Shown here: in pieces, positions 20,207 through 30,358 of the stretch | Numbering within the stretch: the stretch's first letter is position 1 | Layout: the number at the start of each line of letters is the position of its first letter | NCBI RefSeq assembly: GCF_916700565.1 | Contig: NZ_CAKAKO010000007.1 | Coordinates: 56,001 to 120,000 of the forward strand | DNA length: 64,000 nucleotides | Direction: 5' to 3' | Origin: Xenophilus sp. Marseille-Q4582 | GTDB lineage: Bacteria; Pseudomonadota; Gammaproteobacteria; Burkholderiales; Burkholderiaceae_C | Program-made: the position numbers and the translations under genes | The notes under the pieces: generated by a model | The model's input: the letters and a program-made list of their open reading frames with translations, nothing else | What the model was told of the DNA's origin: nothing | Database searches by the model: none

Positions 20207-20674
20207 ATGCCCATCGACCACCGCATGCCCGTCACTTTCGATGCCCCGCCCGAACTGAGCGTGGGGCAGCTGGCCGCGCGCAGCGGCGTGGCCGTGTCGG
20301 CCCTGCATTTCTACGAAGCGCGCGGGCTGATCCACTCGGTGCGCACTGCGGGCAACCAGCGGCGCTACCCGCGCTCGATGCTGCGGCGCGTGGCCGTCAT
20401 CAAGGTGGCGCAGCGCGTGGGCGTGCCGCTGGCCGCCATCGGCGAAGCGCTGCAGGCCCTGCCCGAAGGCCGCACGCCCACGGTCGCCGACTGGCGGCGG
20501 CTGTCGGCGCGCTGGCGGGCCGAGCTCGATGCGCGCATCCACGCGCTCACGCAGCTGCGCGACCAGCTCGACGGCTGCATCGGCTGCGGCTGCCTGTCGC
20601 TCAAGGCCTGCCCGCTGCGCAACGCGCAGGACGCGCTGGGGCAGACCGGGCCGGGGCCGCATTTCGAGGACTGA
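20207..20674 (+). CDS. soxR: Redox-sensing [2Fe-2S] regulator SoxR
   Basis: A 155-residue MerR-family protein. The helix-turn-helix starts at [26 protein letters not shown]. The C-terminal cluster motif [15 protein letters not shown] gives the four SoxR cysteines in the C-x2-C-x-C-x5-C arrangement. It is activated by oxidation of the cluster by redox-cycling compounds. The start at 20207 ([18 protein letters not shown]) is chosen because upstream starts would overlap the operator. It is divergent from ridA and the MFS exporter, its probable targets, rather than next to a soxS gene, as usual outside enteric bacteria. Confidence 0.95.
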   Translation: MPIDHRMPVTFDAPPELSVGQLAARSGVAVSALHFYEARGLIHSVRTAGNQRRYPRSMLRRVAVIKVAQRVGVPLAAIGEALQALPEGRTPTVADWRRLSARWRAELDARIHALTQLRDQLDGCIGCGCLSLKACPLRNAQDALGQTGPGPHFED

Positions 20675-20702
20675 TGCGCGTGGCCGGTCTGCCGCGCGCC
20701 CG

Positions 20703-22715
<2,013 letters not shown>

Positions 22716-22759
22716 TCATCGGCCCACACATGGCGCACGCCGGTTCACCGGCACTGCAG

Positions 22760-22855
22760 CTCTTCTTACGCTGGTACTAACCAGATCAAGTTCGCGGTTC
22801 CGGCGGTCAGGTCCGCCATCTCAGCACGCCATTACGTGCACCCCGGAGCGGGGCC
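22760..22855 (-). promoter_or_regulatory. TPP riboswitch (THI element) upstream of thiC
   Basis: Read on the minus strand, the leader contains GGGGTGC, then GCTGAGATGG, then GAACTTGATCTGGTTAGTA and CCAGCGTAAGAAG. This is the ordered set of conserved THI-box segments. About 170 bases separate it from the thiC start, enough for an expression platform. No strong T-tract terminator was seen, so control of translation start is possible. Confidence 0.95.
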
Positions 22856-22882
22856 GAGTCTATCGCCAAGCGCGCGCGGCGA

Positions 22883-23578
22883 TCAACCGGCCGATGGCGG
22901 CCGGGCCGCCGCCAGCACGGCCGGCAGTTGCGCCATGTCGCTGAAGATGTGCGGCACACCGATCGCGCGCAGCGCCTCGGCGCTGCTGTGGCCCAGGCCG
23001 CCCGGGCTGTAGCCGAAGACCGTGGCGCCCGCACGAAGGCCGGCCGTGGCGCCGGTCACGGTGTCTTCCACCACGGCGCAGCGGGCCGGGTCCACGTCCA
23101 GCGCGGCGGCGGCGGCCAGGTACACGTCGGGCCAGGGCTTGCTGCGCGGCGTTTCGTGGCCGCTGAAGATGCGGCCCTCGAAGGCGTCCAGCAGGCCGAC
23201 CTTGGCCAGCTGCAGTTCGACCTTGCGGCGGTCCGCGCCCGAAGCGCAGGCGATGCGCCCCTGCAGCGCCGCATGCACGGCACGCACGCCCACGTCGGCG
23301 CCGGGCACGATGAGCAGGTCCTGCGCCAGCGCTTCGTTGCGGCGCTGCCAGAAGCTCTGGAGCCATTCGGGCGTGAGCTTCGCACCGGTGCGCGCCTCGA
23401 TCATCGCCATTTCGTCCTTCACGGCCTTGCCCACGAACAGGCGCATGCATTCGTCCAGGCTCAATGCCCAGCCCAGCTCGCCCAGCATCTGCGCCAGCAC
23501 GCGGTTGGTGATGGGTTCGGAGTCGACGAGCACGCCATCGCAGTCGAAAAGGATGGCGTCGAAGGGCAAGGCAGTCAT
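22883..23578 (-). CDS. HAD-superfamily phosphatase (phosphoglycolate/beta-phosphoglucomutase-like)
   Basis: A 231-residue HAD hydrolase, subfamily IA. Motif I is FDCDGVLVDSEP, with nucleophile and acid/base Asp both present. Motif II lies in CASGADRRKVE. Motif III is SKPWPDVY with the catalytic Lys, and motif IV is AVVEDTVTGATAG. Length and the helical cap after motif I match small-molecule phosphatases such as YieH or Gph. The substrate cannot be assigned. It lies downstream of the LysR gene on the same strand, but no functional link is evident. Confidence 0.88.
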   Translation of the reverse strand: MTALPFDAILFDCDGVLVDSEPITNRVLAQMLGELGWALSLDECMRLFVGKAVKDEMAMIEARTGAKLTPEWLQSFWQRRNEALAQDLLIVPGADVGVRAVHAALQGRIACASGADRRKVELQLAKVGLLDAFEGRIFSGHETPRSKPWPDVYLAAAAALDVDPARCAVVEDTVTGATAGLRAGATVFGYSPGGLGHSSAEALRAIGVPHIFSDMAQLPAVLAAARPPSAG

Positions 23579-23617
23579 GGAAGAGAAAGGGAACGCAAAG
23601 GGGAATCGGAAGGCCGA

Positions 23618-24568
23618 TCATCGGCCATCGCGCGGCGGGCCGCCGGCCGGCGTGCCGATGGTGCGGCGGCCGATGGGGTGTTGCTGGATCGCCGCGAGCT
23701 CCTCGCGCGCCAGCGCCATGAAGCTCTCGCCCAGCGTGGACAGCGGCCGGTGGACGTTGCTCACGCGCAGGACCGGGAAGCGCGGCGCCCTGGGCAGGGC
23801 CACCAGGGCCAGCCGTTCGGGGCGGAAGGCGCGGGCCGACAGGTCGTCCACGAAGGCCACGCCCGCACCGTGCGCCGCCATGGCGCAGGCGGCATAGCCC
23901 GAGCGCACTTCCACGCCGCGCCGGGGGTGGATGTTGCGCTCGCCCAGCCAGCCGTCGATCACGCGGCTTTGCGGCGCCTCGGGGCTGTAGAGCACCAGCC
24001 GCTCGCGCAGCGCAGCCGTGAGGTCGAAGCGCTTGGCGGCCAGCAGCGCATGGCCCGGCGGCAGCGCGCACCACAGCCGCCATTGCCCGAACTCGCGCAC
24101 GTCGAGCACGGGATGGTCCAGCGGCGCGCTGGAGATCGCCAGGTCGGCTTCCTCGGCCACCAGCAGCTTCACGATCTCCCGCGTGGGCAGGGCCTCGAAG
24201 GCGATCTGCGCGTTCGGAAAGCGCTGCATGACGCGCGCGATGGTGCGCGGCACCAGCTCGAGCGCGGTGTTGGCGCTGGACAGCACACGCAGCGTGGCAT
24301 GGGCGCCGAAGCGCAGGTGGGCCGCCACGTCCTGCACGTGGCGCACGCCGCGGTAGACCTTCTCGACCTCGGCCTCCAGCGTGTAGGCCTCGGGCGTGGC
24401 CACCAGGCGGCCGCTGGCGCGCACGAACAAGGGCACACCCAACTGCAGCTCCAGGTGGCGGATCAGCCGGCTCACGCCGGGCTGCGAGACATGCAGCAGC
24501 CGGGCGGCACCGGTGATGGAGCCGGTGCTCATCACCGCGCGGAAGACTTCGATCTGTCGCAGGTTCAA
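23618..24568 (-). CDS. LysR-family transcriptional regulator
   Basis: A 316-residue regulator. The helix-turn-helix is LNLRQIEVFRAVMSTGSITGAARLLHVSQPGVSRLIRHLE, followed by the two-lobed effector domain (TLRVLSSANTALELVPRTIARVMQRFP). The start is probably TTG at 24568, with GAGGAG eight bases before it. In-frame ATGs further upstream would add 55 residues unlike any LysR. It is divergent from the Bug/FAD-oxidoreductase operon and is its likely regulator. The effector may be the organic acid bound by the Bug receptor. Confidence 0.9.
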   Translation of the reverse strand: MNLRQIEVFRAVMSTGSITGAARLLHVSQPGVSRLIRHLELQLGVPLFVRASGRLVATPEAYTLEAEVEKVYRGVRHVQDVAAHLRFGAHATLRVLSSANTALELVPRTIARVMQRFPNAQIAFEALPTREIVKLLVAEEADLAISSAPLDHPVLDVREFGQWRLWCALPPGHALLAAKRFDLTAALRERLVLYSPEAPQSRVIDGWLGERNIHPRRGVEVRSGYAACAMAAHGAGVAFVDDLSARAFRPERLALVALPRAPRFPVLRVSNVHRPLSTLGESFMALAREELAAIQQHPIGRRTIGTPAGGPPRDGR

Positions 24569-24632
24569 GTGCGCACTCCTCAGGGACGGTCCAGAACAGA
24601 TTCTCTGCGGACGACGCTCGGGCATAACACGC

Positions 24633-24653
24633 AGGCATGCCCTTGCCATGCCT
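24633..24653. promoter_or_regulatory. Candidate LysR operator
   Basis: AGGCATG (24633-24639) and CATGCCT (24647-24653) form a perfect 7-7-7 inverted repeat in the gap between the divergent LysR and Bug genes. Size and place suit a LysR dimer site. There is no experimental support. Confidence 0.45.
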
Positions 24654-24735
24654 TGGTATTGGCGCACGCGGCGGCCCGCTCCTAGCATTTCTGCGTTCGT
24701 CCCGCCCCGGGGACGCGTTCCGCACGGAGACACGC

Positions 24736-25720
24736 ATGCACCCGATTTCCCGCCGCCGCGGACTGAAGTCCGCGGCCCTGGCCCTGCTCGCGGCCAGCCT
24801 GCCCCTTGCCGCCGTCCAGGCCGCCGATGCCTATCCCTCCAAGCCCGTCACCCTGGTCGTCGGCTTCGCCGCCGGCGGCTCGGCCGACATCCTCGCGCGC
24901 CTGCTGGGCGAAGCCATGGGCAAGGCCCTGGGCCAGCCGATCGTGATCGACAACCGGCCGGGCGCCGGCGGCACCCTCGCCAACAGCTTCGTGACAGCAG
25001 CCCCGGCCGACGGCCACACGCTGCTGTTCGTGACCAGCGGCTTCCCCGGCGCTGTACCCCAAGCTCAAGTACGACAACCAGAAGAGCTTCGCGCCCGTGG
25101 CGCTGGTGGGCCAGTCGCCCGTCGTCGTCGTGGTGCCGGCCAGCTCGCCGATCCGGGACTTCAGGTCGCTGCTCGAGGCCGCGCGCAAGGCCCCCGGCAA
25201 GATCAACTACTCGGCCGGCGGCGGCGGTGCGACCACGACCAGCCTGGCGGCGGAATTCCTCAAGAACGAGACGAAGGTGGACATGCAGATGATCCCGTAC
25301 AAGGGATCGGGCCCCGCGCTCACGGCGCTGCTCTCGGGCGAGGTCGATGCCGGCTTCGACATTCCTTCCAGCGCCCTGCCCTACATCCAGGCCGGCAAGC
25401 TGCGCGCGCTGGCCGTGACGACCGCGCAGCGCGCGCCCGTGCTGCCCGAGGTCCCCACCGTGGCCGAGCTGGCCGTGCCCCAGTTCGAAGTGACGGGCTG
25501 GTTCGGCGTGCTGGCCCCTGCAGGCACGCCGCCGGCCGTGGTGCAGCGCCTGCACCAGGAAGTGAATGCCGCGCTGCAGCAGCCCGCGGTGGCGCAGCGG
25601 CTGCAGTCGCTGGGCGTGGCGCCCGGCCAGGGCTCGAGCGCCGACTTCGCCCGGCTGATCGCGACCGAGACGCAGCGCTACGGCGACGCGATCCGCCGCC
25701 TGGGCCTGACGCCCGATTGA
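24736..25720 (+). pseudogene. Bug-family solute receptor, frameshifted
   Basis: The N-terminal frame runs from MHPISRRRGLKSAALALLA (signal peptide) through YPSKPVTLVVGFAAGGSADI and PIVIDNRPGAGGTL to about position 25041. The rest (ALYPKLKYDNQKSFAPVAL ... RRLGLTPD) is in the next frame. The shift fits one extra T in GGCTTCCCCGG at 25041-25046; without it the frame reads VTSGSPALYPKL, a usual Bug sequence. So the gene is one base away from a full 327-residue receptor. It is either a recent loss of function or a sequencing error. Confidence 0.85.
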
Positions 25721-25748
25721 CGCCGCCCGCGCGAGGACCCCATCCCCC

Positions 25749-27410
25749 ATGAATCCCGGCAACCTGCATGGCAGCGAACTGCACGCCGACCTGGTGGTGA
25801 TCGGCGGCGGCCTGGGCGGCATCGCCGCCGCGCTGGCCGCCCTGCGCCTGGGCGCGTGCGTGATCCTGGCCGAAGAATTGGACTGGCTGGGCGGCCAGCT
25901 CACGGCCCAGGGCGTGCCGCCCGACGAGCATCCATGGATCGAGCACCTGAGCGGCTCGCACAGCTATGCGGAACTGCGGCGCGGCATCCGCCAGTACTAC
26001 CGCGACTGCTTCCCGCTCACCGAAGCCGCACGGCTGAACCTGCGGCTCAACCCCGGCCAGGGCAACGTGGGCAGCCTGTGCCACGAGCCCTGGGTGGCGG
26101 TGAAGGTGATCGACCGGATGCTGGCCCCGCACGAGGCCGCGGGCCGCCTGACGGTGCTGCGCGAGCACCGTCTGCAATCGGTGGACAGTGACGGCGACCG
26201 CGTGCAGGCCATGCAGGTGCTGGACCTGCGCGAGAACCGCCAGCGCGTGCTGCGGGCGCCGATGTTCATCGACGCCACGGAAATCGGCGACGTGCTCGAT
26301 CTGGCCGGTGTGGAGCATGTCTTCGGCGCCGAATCACAGGCGCAGACCCAGGAGCCGCGCGCCTTGGCCGAACCCGACCCCTTCGACCAGCAGGCCGTGA
26401 CCTGGTGCCTGGCCGCCGACTACCTGCCCGGCGAAGACCACACGATCGAGCGCCCACGCGACTACGACCGCCTGCGCACATTGCAGCTGGACTGCTGGCC
26501 CGGCCCGCAACTGAGCTGGACGCTGAGCGACTTCGTCACGCACGAGCCGCGCGAGCGCCCGCTCTTCGTGGGCCCCACCGACGCCGAGACGCTGTACGAC
26601 CTGTGGCACGCGCGCCGCATCGCCTGGCGCAAGAACTTCGAGCCCGGCGCCTACGCCAGCGACATCACGCTCGCCAACTGGCCGCAGATGGACTACTGGG
26701 AACAGCCCCTCGTCGGCGTGAGCCCGCAGCGGCAGCAGGCCGCGCTGCAGGGCGCGCGCGACATCAGCCTGGCCTTCTTCTACTGGATGCAGACCGAAGC
26801 GCCGCGCCATGACGGCGGCCACGGCTACCCGGGCCTGCGCCTGCGCGGCGACGTGCTGGGCACCACCGACGGGCTGGCCAAGCAGGTCTACTACCGCGAA
26901 GGCCGGCGCATCCAGGCCGAGTTCACGGTGCTCGAACAGCACATCGGCGTGCAGGCGCGTGCCGGCTTCGACGCCGCCGAGCGCTTCGAGGACAGCGTGG
27001 GCATCGGCGCCTACCGCATCGACCTGCACCCGAGCACGCGCGGGCGCAACACGGTGGACATCGATGCCTACCCCTTCCAGATCCCGCTCGGCGCACTGCT
27101 GCCCGTGCGCGTGCAGAACCTGCTGCCCGCGTGCAAGAACATCGGCACCACGCGCATCACCAACGGCGCCTACCGCGAACACGCGACCGAGTGGAGCATC
27201 GGCGAGGCGGCCGGCTTCCTGGCCGCCTTCGCGCTGCAGCGCAAGCAGCCGCCGCGCGCGGTGCGCGCCGTGCCCGAGCTGCTGGCGGACTTCCAGCACC
27301 TGCTGCGCCAGCAGGGCGTGCTGCTCGAATGGCCGCAGTTCGGGGCGCTGACGCCGACGCGGCGCGTGGGCTACCAGTTCGCCGCCCCGATGAAGGCGGG
27401 CACGCCATAA
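25749..27410 (+). CDS. FAD-dependent oxidoreductase (FAD_oxidored family)
   Basis: A 553-residue flavoprotein. The dinucleotide fold DLVVIGGGLGGIAAALAALRLG is at residues 14-35, followed by EELDWLGGQLTAQGVPPDEH. Later segments FIDATEIGDVLDLAG and LPACKNIGTTRITNGAYR match the family in which FAD sits between an N-terminal Rossmann unit and a C-terminal cap. Members act on diverse organic acids, and the substrate is not known. It follows the Bug receptor by 28 bases and once overlapped a shikimate-dehydrogenase-like gene at its stop codon. The operon probably handled one imported carboxylate. Confidence 0.87.
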   Translation: MNPGNLHGSELHADLVVIGGGLGGIAAALAALRLGACVILAEELDWLGGQLTAQGVPPDEHPWIEHLSGSHSYAELRRGIRQYYRDCFPLTEAARLNLRLNPGQGNVGSLCHEPWVAVKVIDRMLAPHEAAGRLTVLREHRLQSVDSDGDRVQAMQVLDLRENRQRVLRAPMFIDATEIGDVLDLAGVEHVFGAESQAQTQEPRALAEPDPFDQQAVTWCLAADYLPGEDHTIERPRDYDRLRTLQLDCWPGPQLSWTLSDFVTHEPRERPLFVGPTDAETLYDLWHARRIAWRKNFEPGAYASDITLANWPQMDYWEQPLVGVSPQRQQAALQGARDISLAFFYWMQTEAPRHDGGHGYPGLRLRGDVLGTTDGLAKQVYYREGRRIQAEFTVLEQHIGVQARAGFDAAERFEDSVGIGAYRIDLHPSTRGRNTVDIDAYPFQIPLGALLPVRVQNLLPACKNIGTTRITNGAYREHATEWSIGEAAGFLAAFALQRKQPPRAVRAVPELLADFQHLLRQQGVLLEWPQFGALTPTRRVGYQFAAPMKAGTP

Positions 27411-27597
27411 TCTCCGGCGGCACCGAACTGCTGCCCCTGCTGGGCGATCCGACCGAGACCGTCAAGTCGCCATGATCTACAACCCGTGGTTCGCGCAACA
27501 CGGCATCGACGCCGCGGTCGTGCCCATGGCGGTGAGGGCCGCCGACTACGCGCTCACGCTGCGGCAACTGCTGCCGCTGGCGCAGGTGCGCGACTGA
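27407..27597 (+). pseudogene. Shikimate-dehydrogenase-like N-terminal remnant
   Basis: Frame 1 from 27407 reads ISGGTELLPLLGDPTETVKSP, and after a one-base loss near 27471 the next frame reads MIYNPWFAQHGIDAAVVPMAVRAADYALTLRQLL before a stop at 27595. This resembles the substrate-binding N-terminus of AroE/YdiB-type proteins. The expected start codon is ATA (27407-27409). An ATG there would have formed an ATGA overlap with the FAD oxidoreductase, whose stop is now TAA. The NAD(P)-binding half is absent; an IS lies 25 bases downstream. Confidence 0.75.
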
Positions 27598-27622
27598 GAC
27601 AGCAGCGCTCGGGTGGCATTCA

Positions 27623-28467
27623 GAACGTGTTTACGATCACCTCCCGCCGACAATCGGGAGGTGAAGAGAAAGCCATACGCCAGCGACATCAGCCGAGAGA
27701 AGTTTGCCGAGATAGAGCCATTGCTGCGAGGCGTTCGGCGCAGCACCAAGCCGATCAAGCTGGACCTGTACGAAGTGTTCTGCGCAGTGCTGTACCTGCT
27801 GCGCACGGGCTGTCAGTGGCGTTATCTGCCACCGGACTTCCCCAAGTGGCAGAACGTGTATGCCTACTGGCGCAAGTGGAGCGAGCCTGACCCGCACGGC
27901 GTGAGCGTGCTGGAGCAGGCACTCAAAAAATCAGGTTGGCGCGGCCCGCGAGAGACTGGGGCGCAACGCCTGCAGCACGCTCTTGATCGTGGACGCGCAG
28001 AGCGTGAAGAACACCGACACGGCGAGCCTGAGGGGCTATGACGCGGGCAAGAAGGTCTCTGGGATCAAGCGTCACATCTGCGTGGATACCCAGGGGCTGC
28101 CGCACGCGGTGGCCGTGACCACGGCCGAGGTGACGGATCGCAAAGGGGCCTTGGCGGCGCTCAGGCGCTGCAAGCCCAGGCTGACAGGGGTGCAAAGCCT
28201 GCTGGGCGACAGCGGCTACGTGGGCCAGCCCTTTGCACGGGGCGTACAAGAGATTCTGAGCGGGCATGTGACGGTGCAGATCGCCAGAAGGAGCGAGTTG
28301 CGCACCTTCAAGGTCATGCCCAAGCGCTGGGTGGTGGAGCGCAGCTTTGCGTGGCTGGAGAAGAACCGCAGGCTGTGGAAGAACTGCGAGAGGCTGCTCA
28401 ACACCAGCTTGCAGTTCATTCACATGGCGTTCTTGGGGCTGCTACTCAGAAGATCGTAAACACGTTC
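27623..28467 (+). mobile_element. IS5-family insertion sequence (845 bp)
   Basis: Sixteen-base perfect terminal inverted repeats GAACGTGTTTACGATC lie at 27623-27638 and 28452-28467. They are flanked by a TCA direct repeat (27620-27622 and 28468-28470), the TNA-type target duplication of one IS5 subgroup. The right TCA is also the complement of the stop codon of the ychJ-like gene. The inside is filled by a two-frame transposase. Confidence 0.92.
27661..28459 (+). CDS. IS5-family transposase in two frames
   Basis: OrfA starts with GTG at 27661 (VKRKPYASDISREKFAEIEPLL) and carries the DUF4096-like N-terminal domain with CQWRYLPPDFPKW. OrfB contributes the DDE catalytic part: LLIVDAQSVKNTD, LLGDSGYVGQPFA and KRWVVERSFAWLEKNRR. 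The frames meet at an A6 run (27925-27930). Continuous homology needs a shift from the first to the second frame just after it (…ALKK then QVGAARERLGRN). Transcriptional slippage or ribosomal frameshifting there would make the full enzyme. The change is +1 or -2, not the common -1, so inactivation is also possible. Confidence 0.8.
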
Positions 28468-28887
28468 TCAGAACAGCGCGCCGTCCACGTAGTACCAGCG
28501 CCCGCCCTCGCGCACGAAGCGGCTGCGCTCGTGCAGGCGATGGGCGCGACCCGTGGCGTCGCGCGAGCGGGCAACGAACTCCACCTCGGCCCGGTCGGCG
28601 CCCTGCGCCGCATGGGCGCGCACGTCCAGGCCCAGCCACTTCGTGCCAGCGTCGAAGTGCAGGTGCGCCGGCCGGTGGCTGGCCGCCCAGGTGGCGAGCA
28701 GATAGTCAGCCCGTTCCCGCACGAAGGCCGTGTAGCGCGACCGCATGAGCGATTCGGCGTCGGGCGCGGGCGTGTGCGCGAAGTCGTCCACATAGCGGCC
28801 ACAGCACGCCGCATAGCTCAGGGGCTTCTTGCGCCGGTCCACCCGGCCGCAGGGGCAGGGGGCGGTGGCGGCTTCAGGCGCGCTCAT
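28468..28887 (-). CDS. YchJ-like SEC-C zinc-motif protein
   Basis: A 139-residue protein of the YchJ/UPF0225 type. The N-terminal SEC-C cysteines are in APCPCGR and AACCGRY. The NTF2-like domain includes LMRSRYTAFVRERADYLLATW and ends RWYYVDGALF. Its function is unknown; zinc binding is expected from the family. The start at 28887 (MSAPEAATAPC) overlaps the end of the HNH-like gene by 14 bases. The IS at 27623-28467 inserted exactly at the stop codon, whose three bases were duplicated, so the protein is unchanged. Confidence 0.85.
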   Translation of the reverse strand: MSAPEAATAPCPCGRVDRRKKPLSYAACCGRYVDDFAHTPAPDAESLMRSRYTAFVRERADYLLATWAASHRPAHLHFDAGTKWLGLDVRAHAAQGADRAEVEFVARSRDATGRAHRLHERSRFVREGGRWYYVDGALF

Positions 28888-29194
28888 GGGGCATGTCCTG
28901 GGCGGGCTGTGGGCCAGCCTCGCGAGGCTGCCGCGCGTCGGCCTGTGCCACGCGCTCGGCGATCCAGGCCTTGAACTGGTTCTCGGCCTGCTGGCGGAAA
29001 GCGTTGCGCGCCGCATTGCAGGCGCCGTGCGCCAGCCGCCGGTGGGCCTGCTTGCGCACGCTGCCCAGCGTGGCGTCGTTCAGGTGCTCGACGGTCGCGG
29101 ACTCGGGCCGGCCGAGCGGTTCATTGAAATCCATGGGCAGCGCGCACCAGTGGCACAGCGGACCGAAGGTGGCGCGAAGCGCTTTGACGCTCAT
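28874..29194 (-). CDS. Small HNH-type nuclease-fold protein
   Basis: A 106-residue protein with a zinc-finger-like HNH arrangement: CHWCALPMDF, then ATVEHLNDATLG, then RRLAHGACNAARN. The Cys pair, the EH pair and the H-x3-N type ending match small HNH proteins (beta-beta-alpha metal fold). The C-terminal half is a charged helix (FRQQAENQFKAWIAERVAQADA). It may be a nuclease, but many tiny HNH proteins in housekeeping regions have no known job. It is squeezed between ychJ-like and acyl-CoA dehydrogenase genes on the same strand. Confidence 0.7.
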   Translation of the reverse strand: MSVKALRATFGPLCHWCALPMDFNEPLGRPESATVEHLNDATLGSVRKQAHRRLAHGACNAARNAFRQQAENQFKAWIAERVAQADARQPREAGPQPAQDMPHERA

Positions 29195-29204
29195 CGCCAG
29201 ACGC

Positions 29205-30335
29205 TCATGCCAGCGCCCGCTGGATCAGCAGCTTCTGGATGTCCGAGGTGCCTTCGTAGATCTGGCACACGCGCACGTCGCGGTAGATGCGCTCGAGCGG
29301 GAAGTCGTTGACGTAGCCGTAGCCGCCCAGCGTCTGGATGGCGGCGCTGCACACGCGCTCGGCCATTTCGCTGGCGAAGAGCTTGGCCATGGCCGCCTCC
29401 TTCAGGCAGGGCCGGCCCGCGTCGCGCAGGCTGGCGGCATGCCAGATCAGCTGGCGCGCGGCCTCGATCTGCGTGGCGCAGTCGGCCAGGCGAAAGCCCA
29501 CCGCCTGCTGGTCGAAGATGGGGCCGCCGAAGGCCGTGCGCTCCTTGGCGTAGTTCACGGCGAACTCGAAGGCGCTGCGCGCCATGCCCACGCTCTGCGC
29601 CGCGATGCCGATGCGTCCGCCTTCCAGCGCGCCCAGGGCGATCTTGTAGCCCTCGCCCTCCTGGCCGATCAGGTTCTCGGCCGGGATGCGGCAGTTGTCG
29701 AACTGGATCAGCGCGGTGTCGCTCGAATGCTGGCCCAGCTTGTCTTCCAGCCGCGCCACGGTGTAGCCCGGCGCGTCGGTGGGCACGAGGAAGGCGCTCA
29801 TGCCCTTCTTGCCTGCGGCCTTGTCGGTCATGGCGATGACGATGGCGACCTGCCCGTTCTTGCCGCTGGTGATGAACTGCTTGGTGCCGTTGATCACGTA
29901 GCCATCGGCATCCTTGACCGCCGTGGTGCGCAGGCTGCTCGCATCGCTGCCGGCCTGCGGCTCGGTCAGGCAGAAGGCGCCCAGCATCTTCCCCTGCGCC
30001 AGCGGCTGCAGCCACTGCCGCTTCTGCTGCGCGCTGCCGTAGCGCATCAGGATGGCGTTGACCGGGCAGTTGGTCACGCTGATGGCGGTGCTGGTGCCGC
30101 CGTCGCCGGCCGCGACCTCTTCGAGCACCAGCGCCAGCGTGAGGTAGTCCAGGCCCGCGCCACCGTCCTCCTCGGGCACACAGATGCCGTAGGCGCCCAG
30201 CGCGGCGAGGCCTTCGTGCGCGGCCTTGGGGAAGGTGTGTTCGCGGTCCCATTGCGCGGCATGCGGCCACAGCTCGGCCTGGGCGAATGCGCGCACCGCG
30301 TCGCGGATGGCTTCCTGGTCGGGGGTCAGCAGCAT
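29205..30335 (-). CDS. Acyl-CoA dehydrogenase (short-chain type)
   Basis: A 376-residue FAD enzyme oxidising an acyl-CoA to the 2-enoyl-CoA with ETF as acceptor. The flavin segment CLTEPQAGSDASSLRT, the FITSGKNGQVAIVIAMT turn, and the C-terminal IYEGTSDIQKLLIQRALA with the standard catalytic Glu are all present. This contrasts with the isovaleryl-CoA enzyme at 9324. It lies in the second acyl-CoA block with a thiolase, carbonic anhydrase and liuR. Butyryl- or 2-methylbutyryl-CoA is plausible; chain length is not decided by sequence reading. Confidence 0.92.
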   Translation of the reverse strand: MLLTPDQEAIRDAVRAFAQAELWPHAAQWDREHTFPKAAHEGLAALGAYGICVPEEDGGAGLDYLTLALVLEEVAAGDGGTSTAISVTNCPVNAILMRYGSAQQKRQWLQPLAQGKMLGAFCLTEPQAGSDASSLRTTAVKDADGYVINGTKQFITSGKNGQVAIVIAMTDKAAGKKGMSAFLVPTDAPGYTVARLEDKLGQHSSDTALIQFDNCRIPAENLIGQEGEGYKIALGALEGGRIGIAAQSVGMARSAFEFAVNYAKERTAFGGPIFDQQAVGFRLADCATQIEAARQLIWHAASLRDAGRPCLKEAAMAKLFASEMAERVCSAAIQTLGGYGYVNDFPLERIYRDVRVCQIYEGTSDIQKLLIQRALA

Positions 30336-30358
30336 GGGGCGTCTCCGTGCACGGGCGC

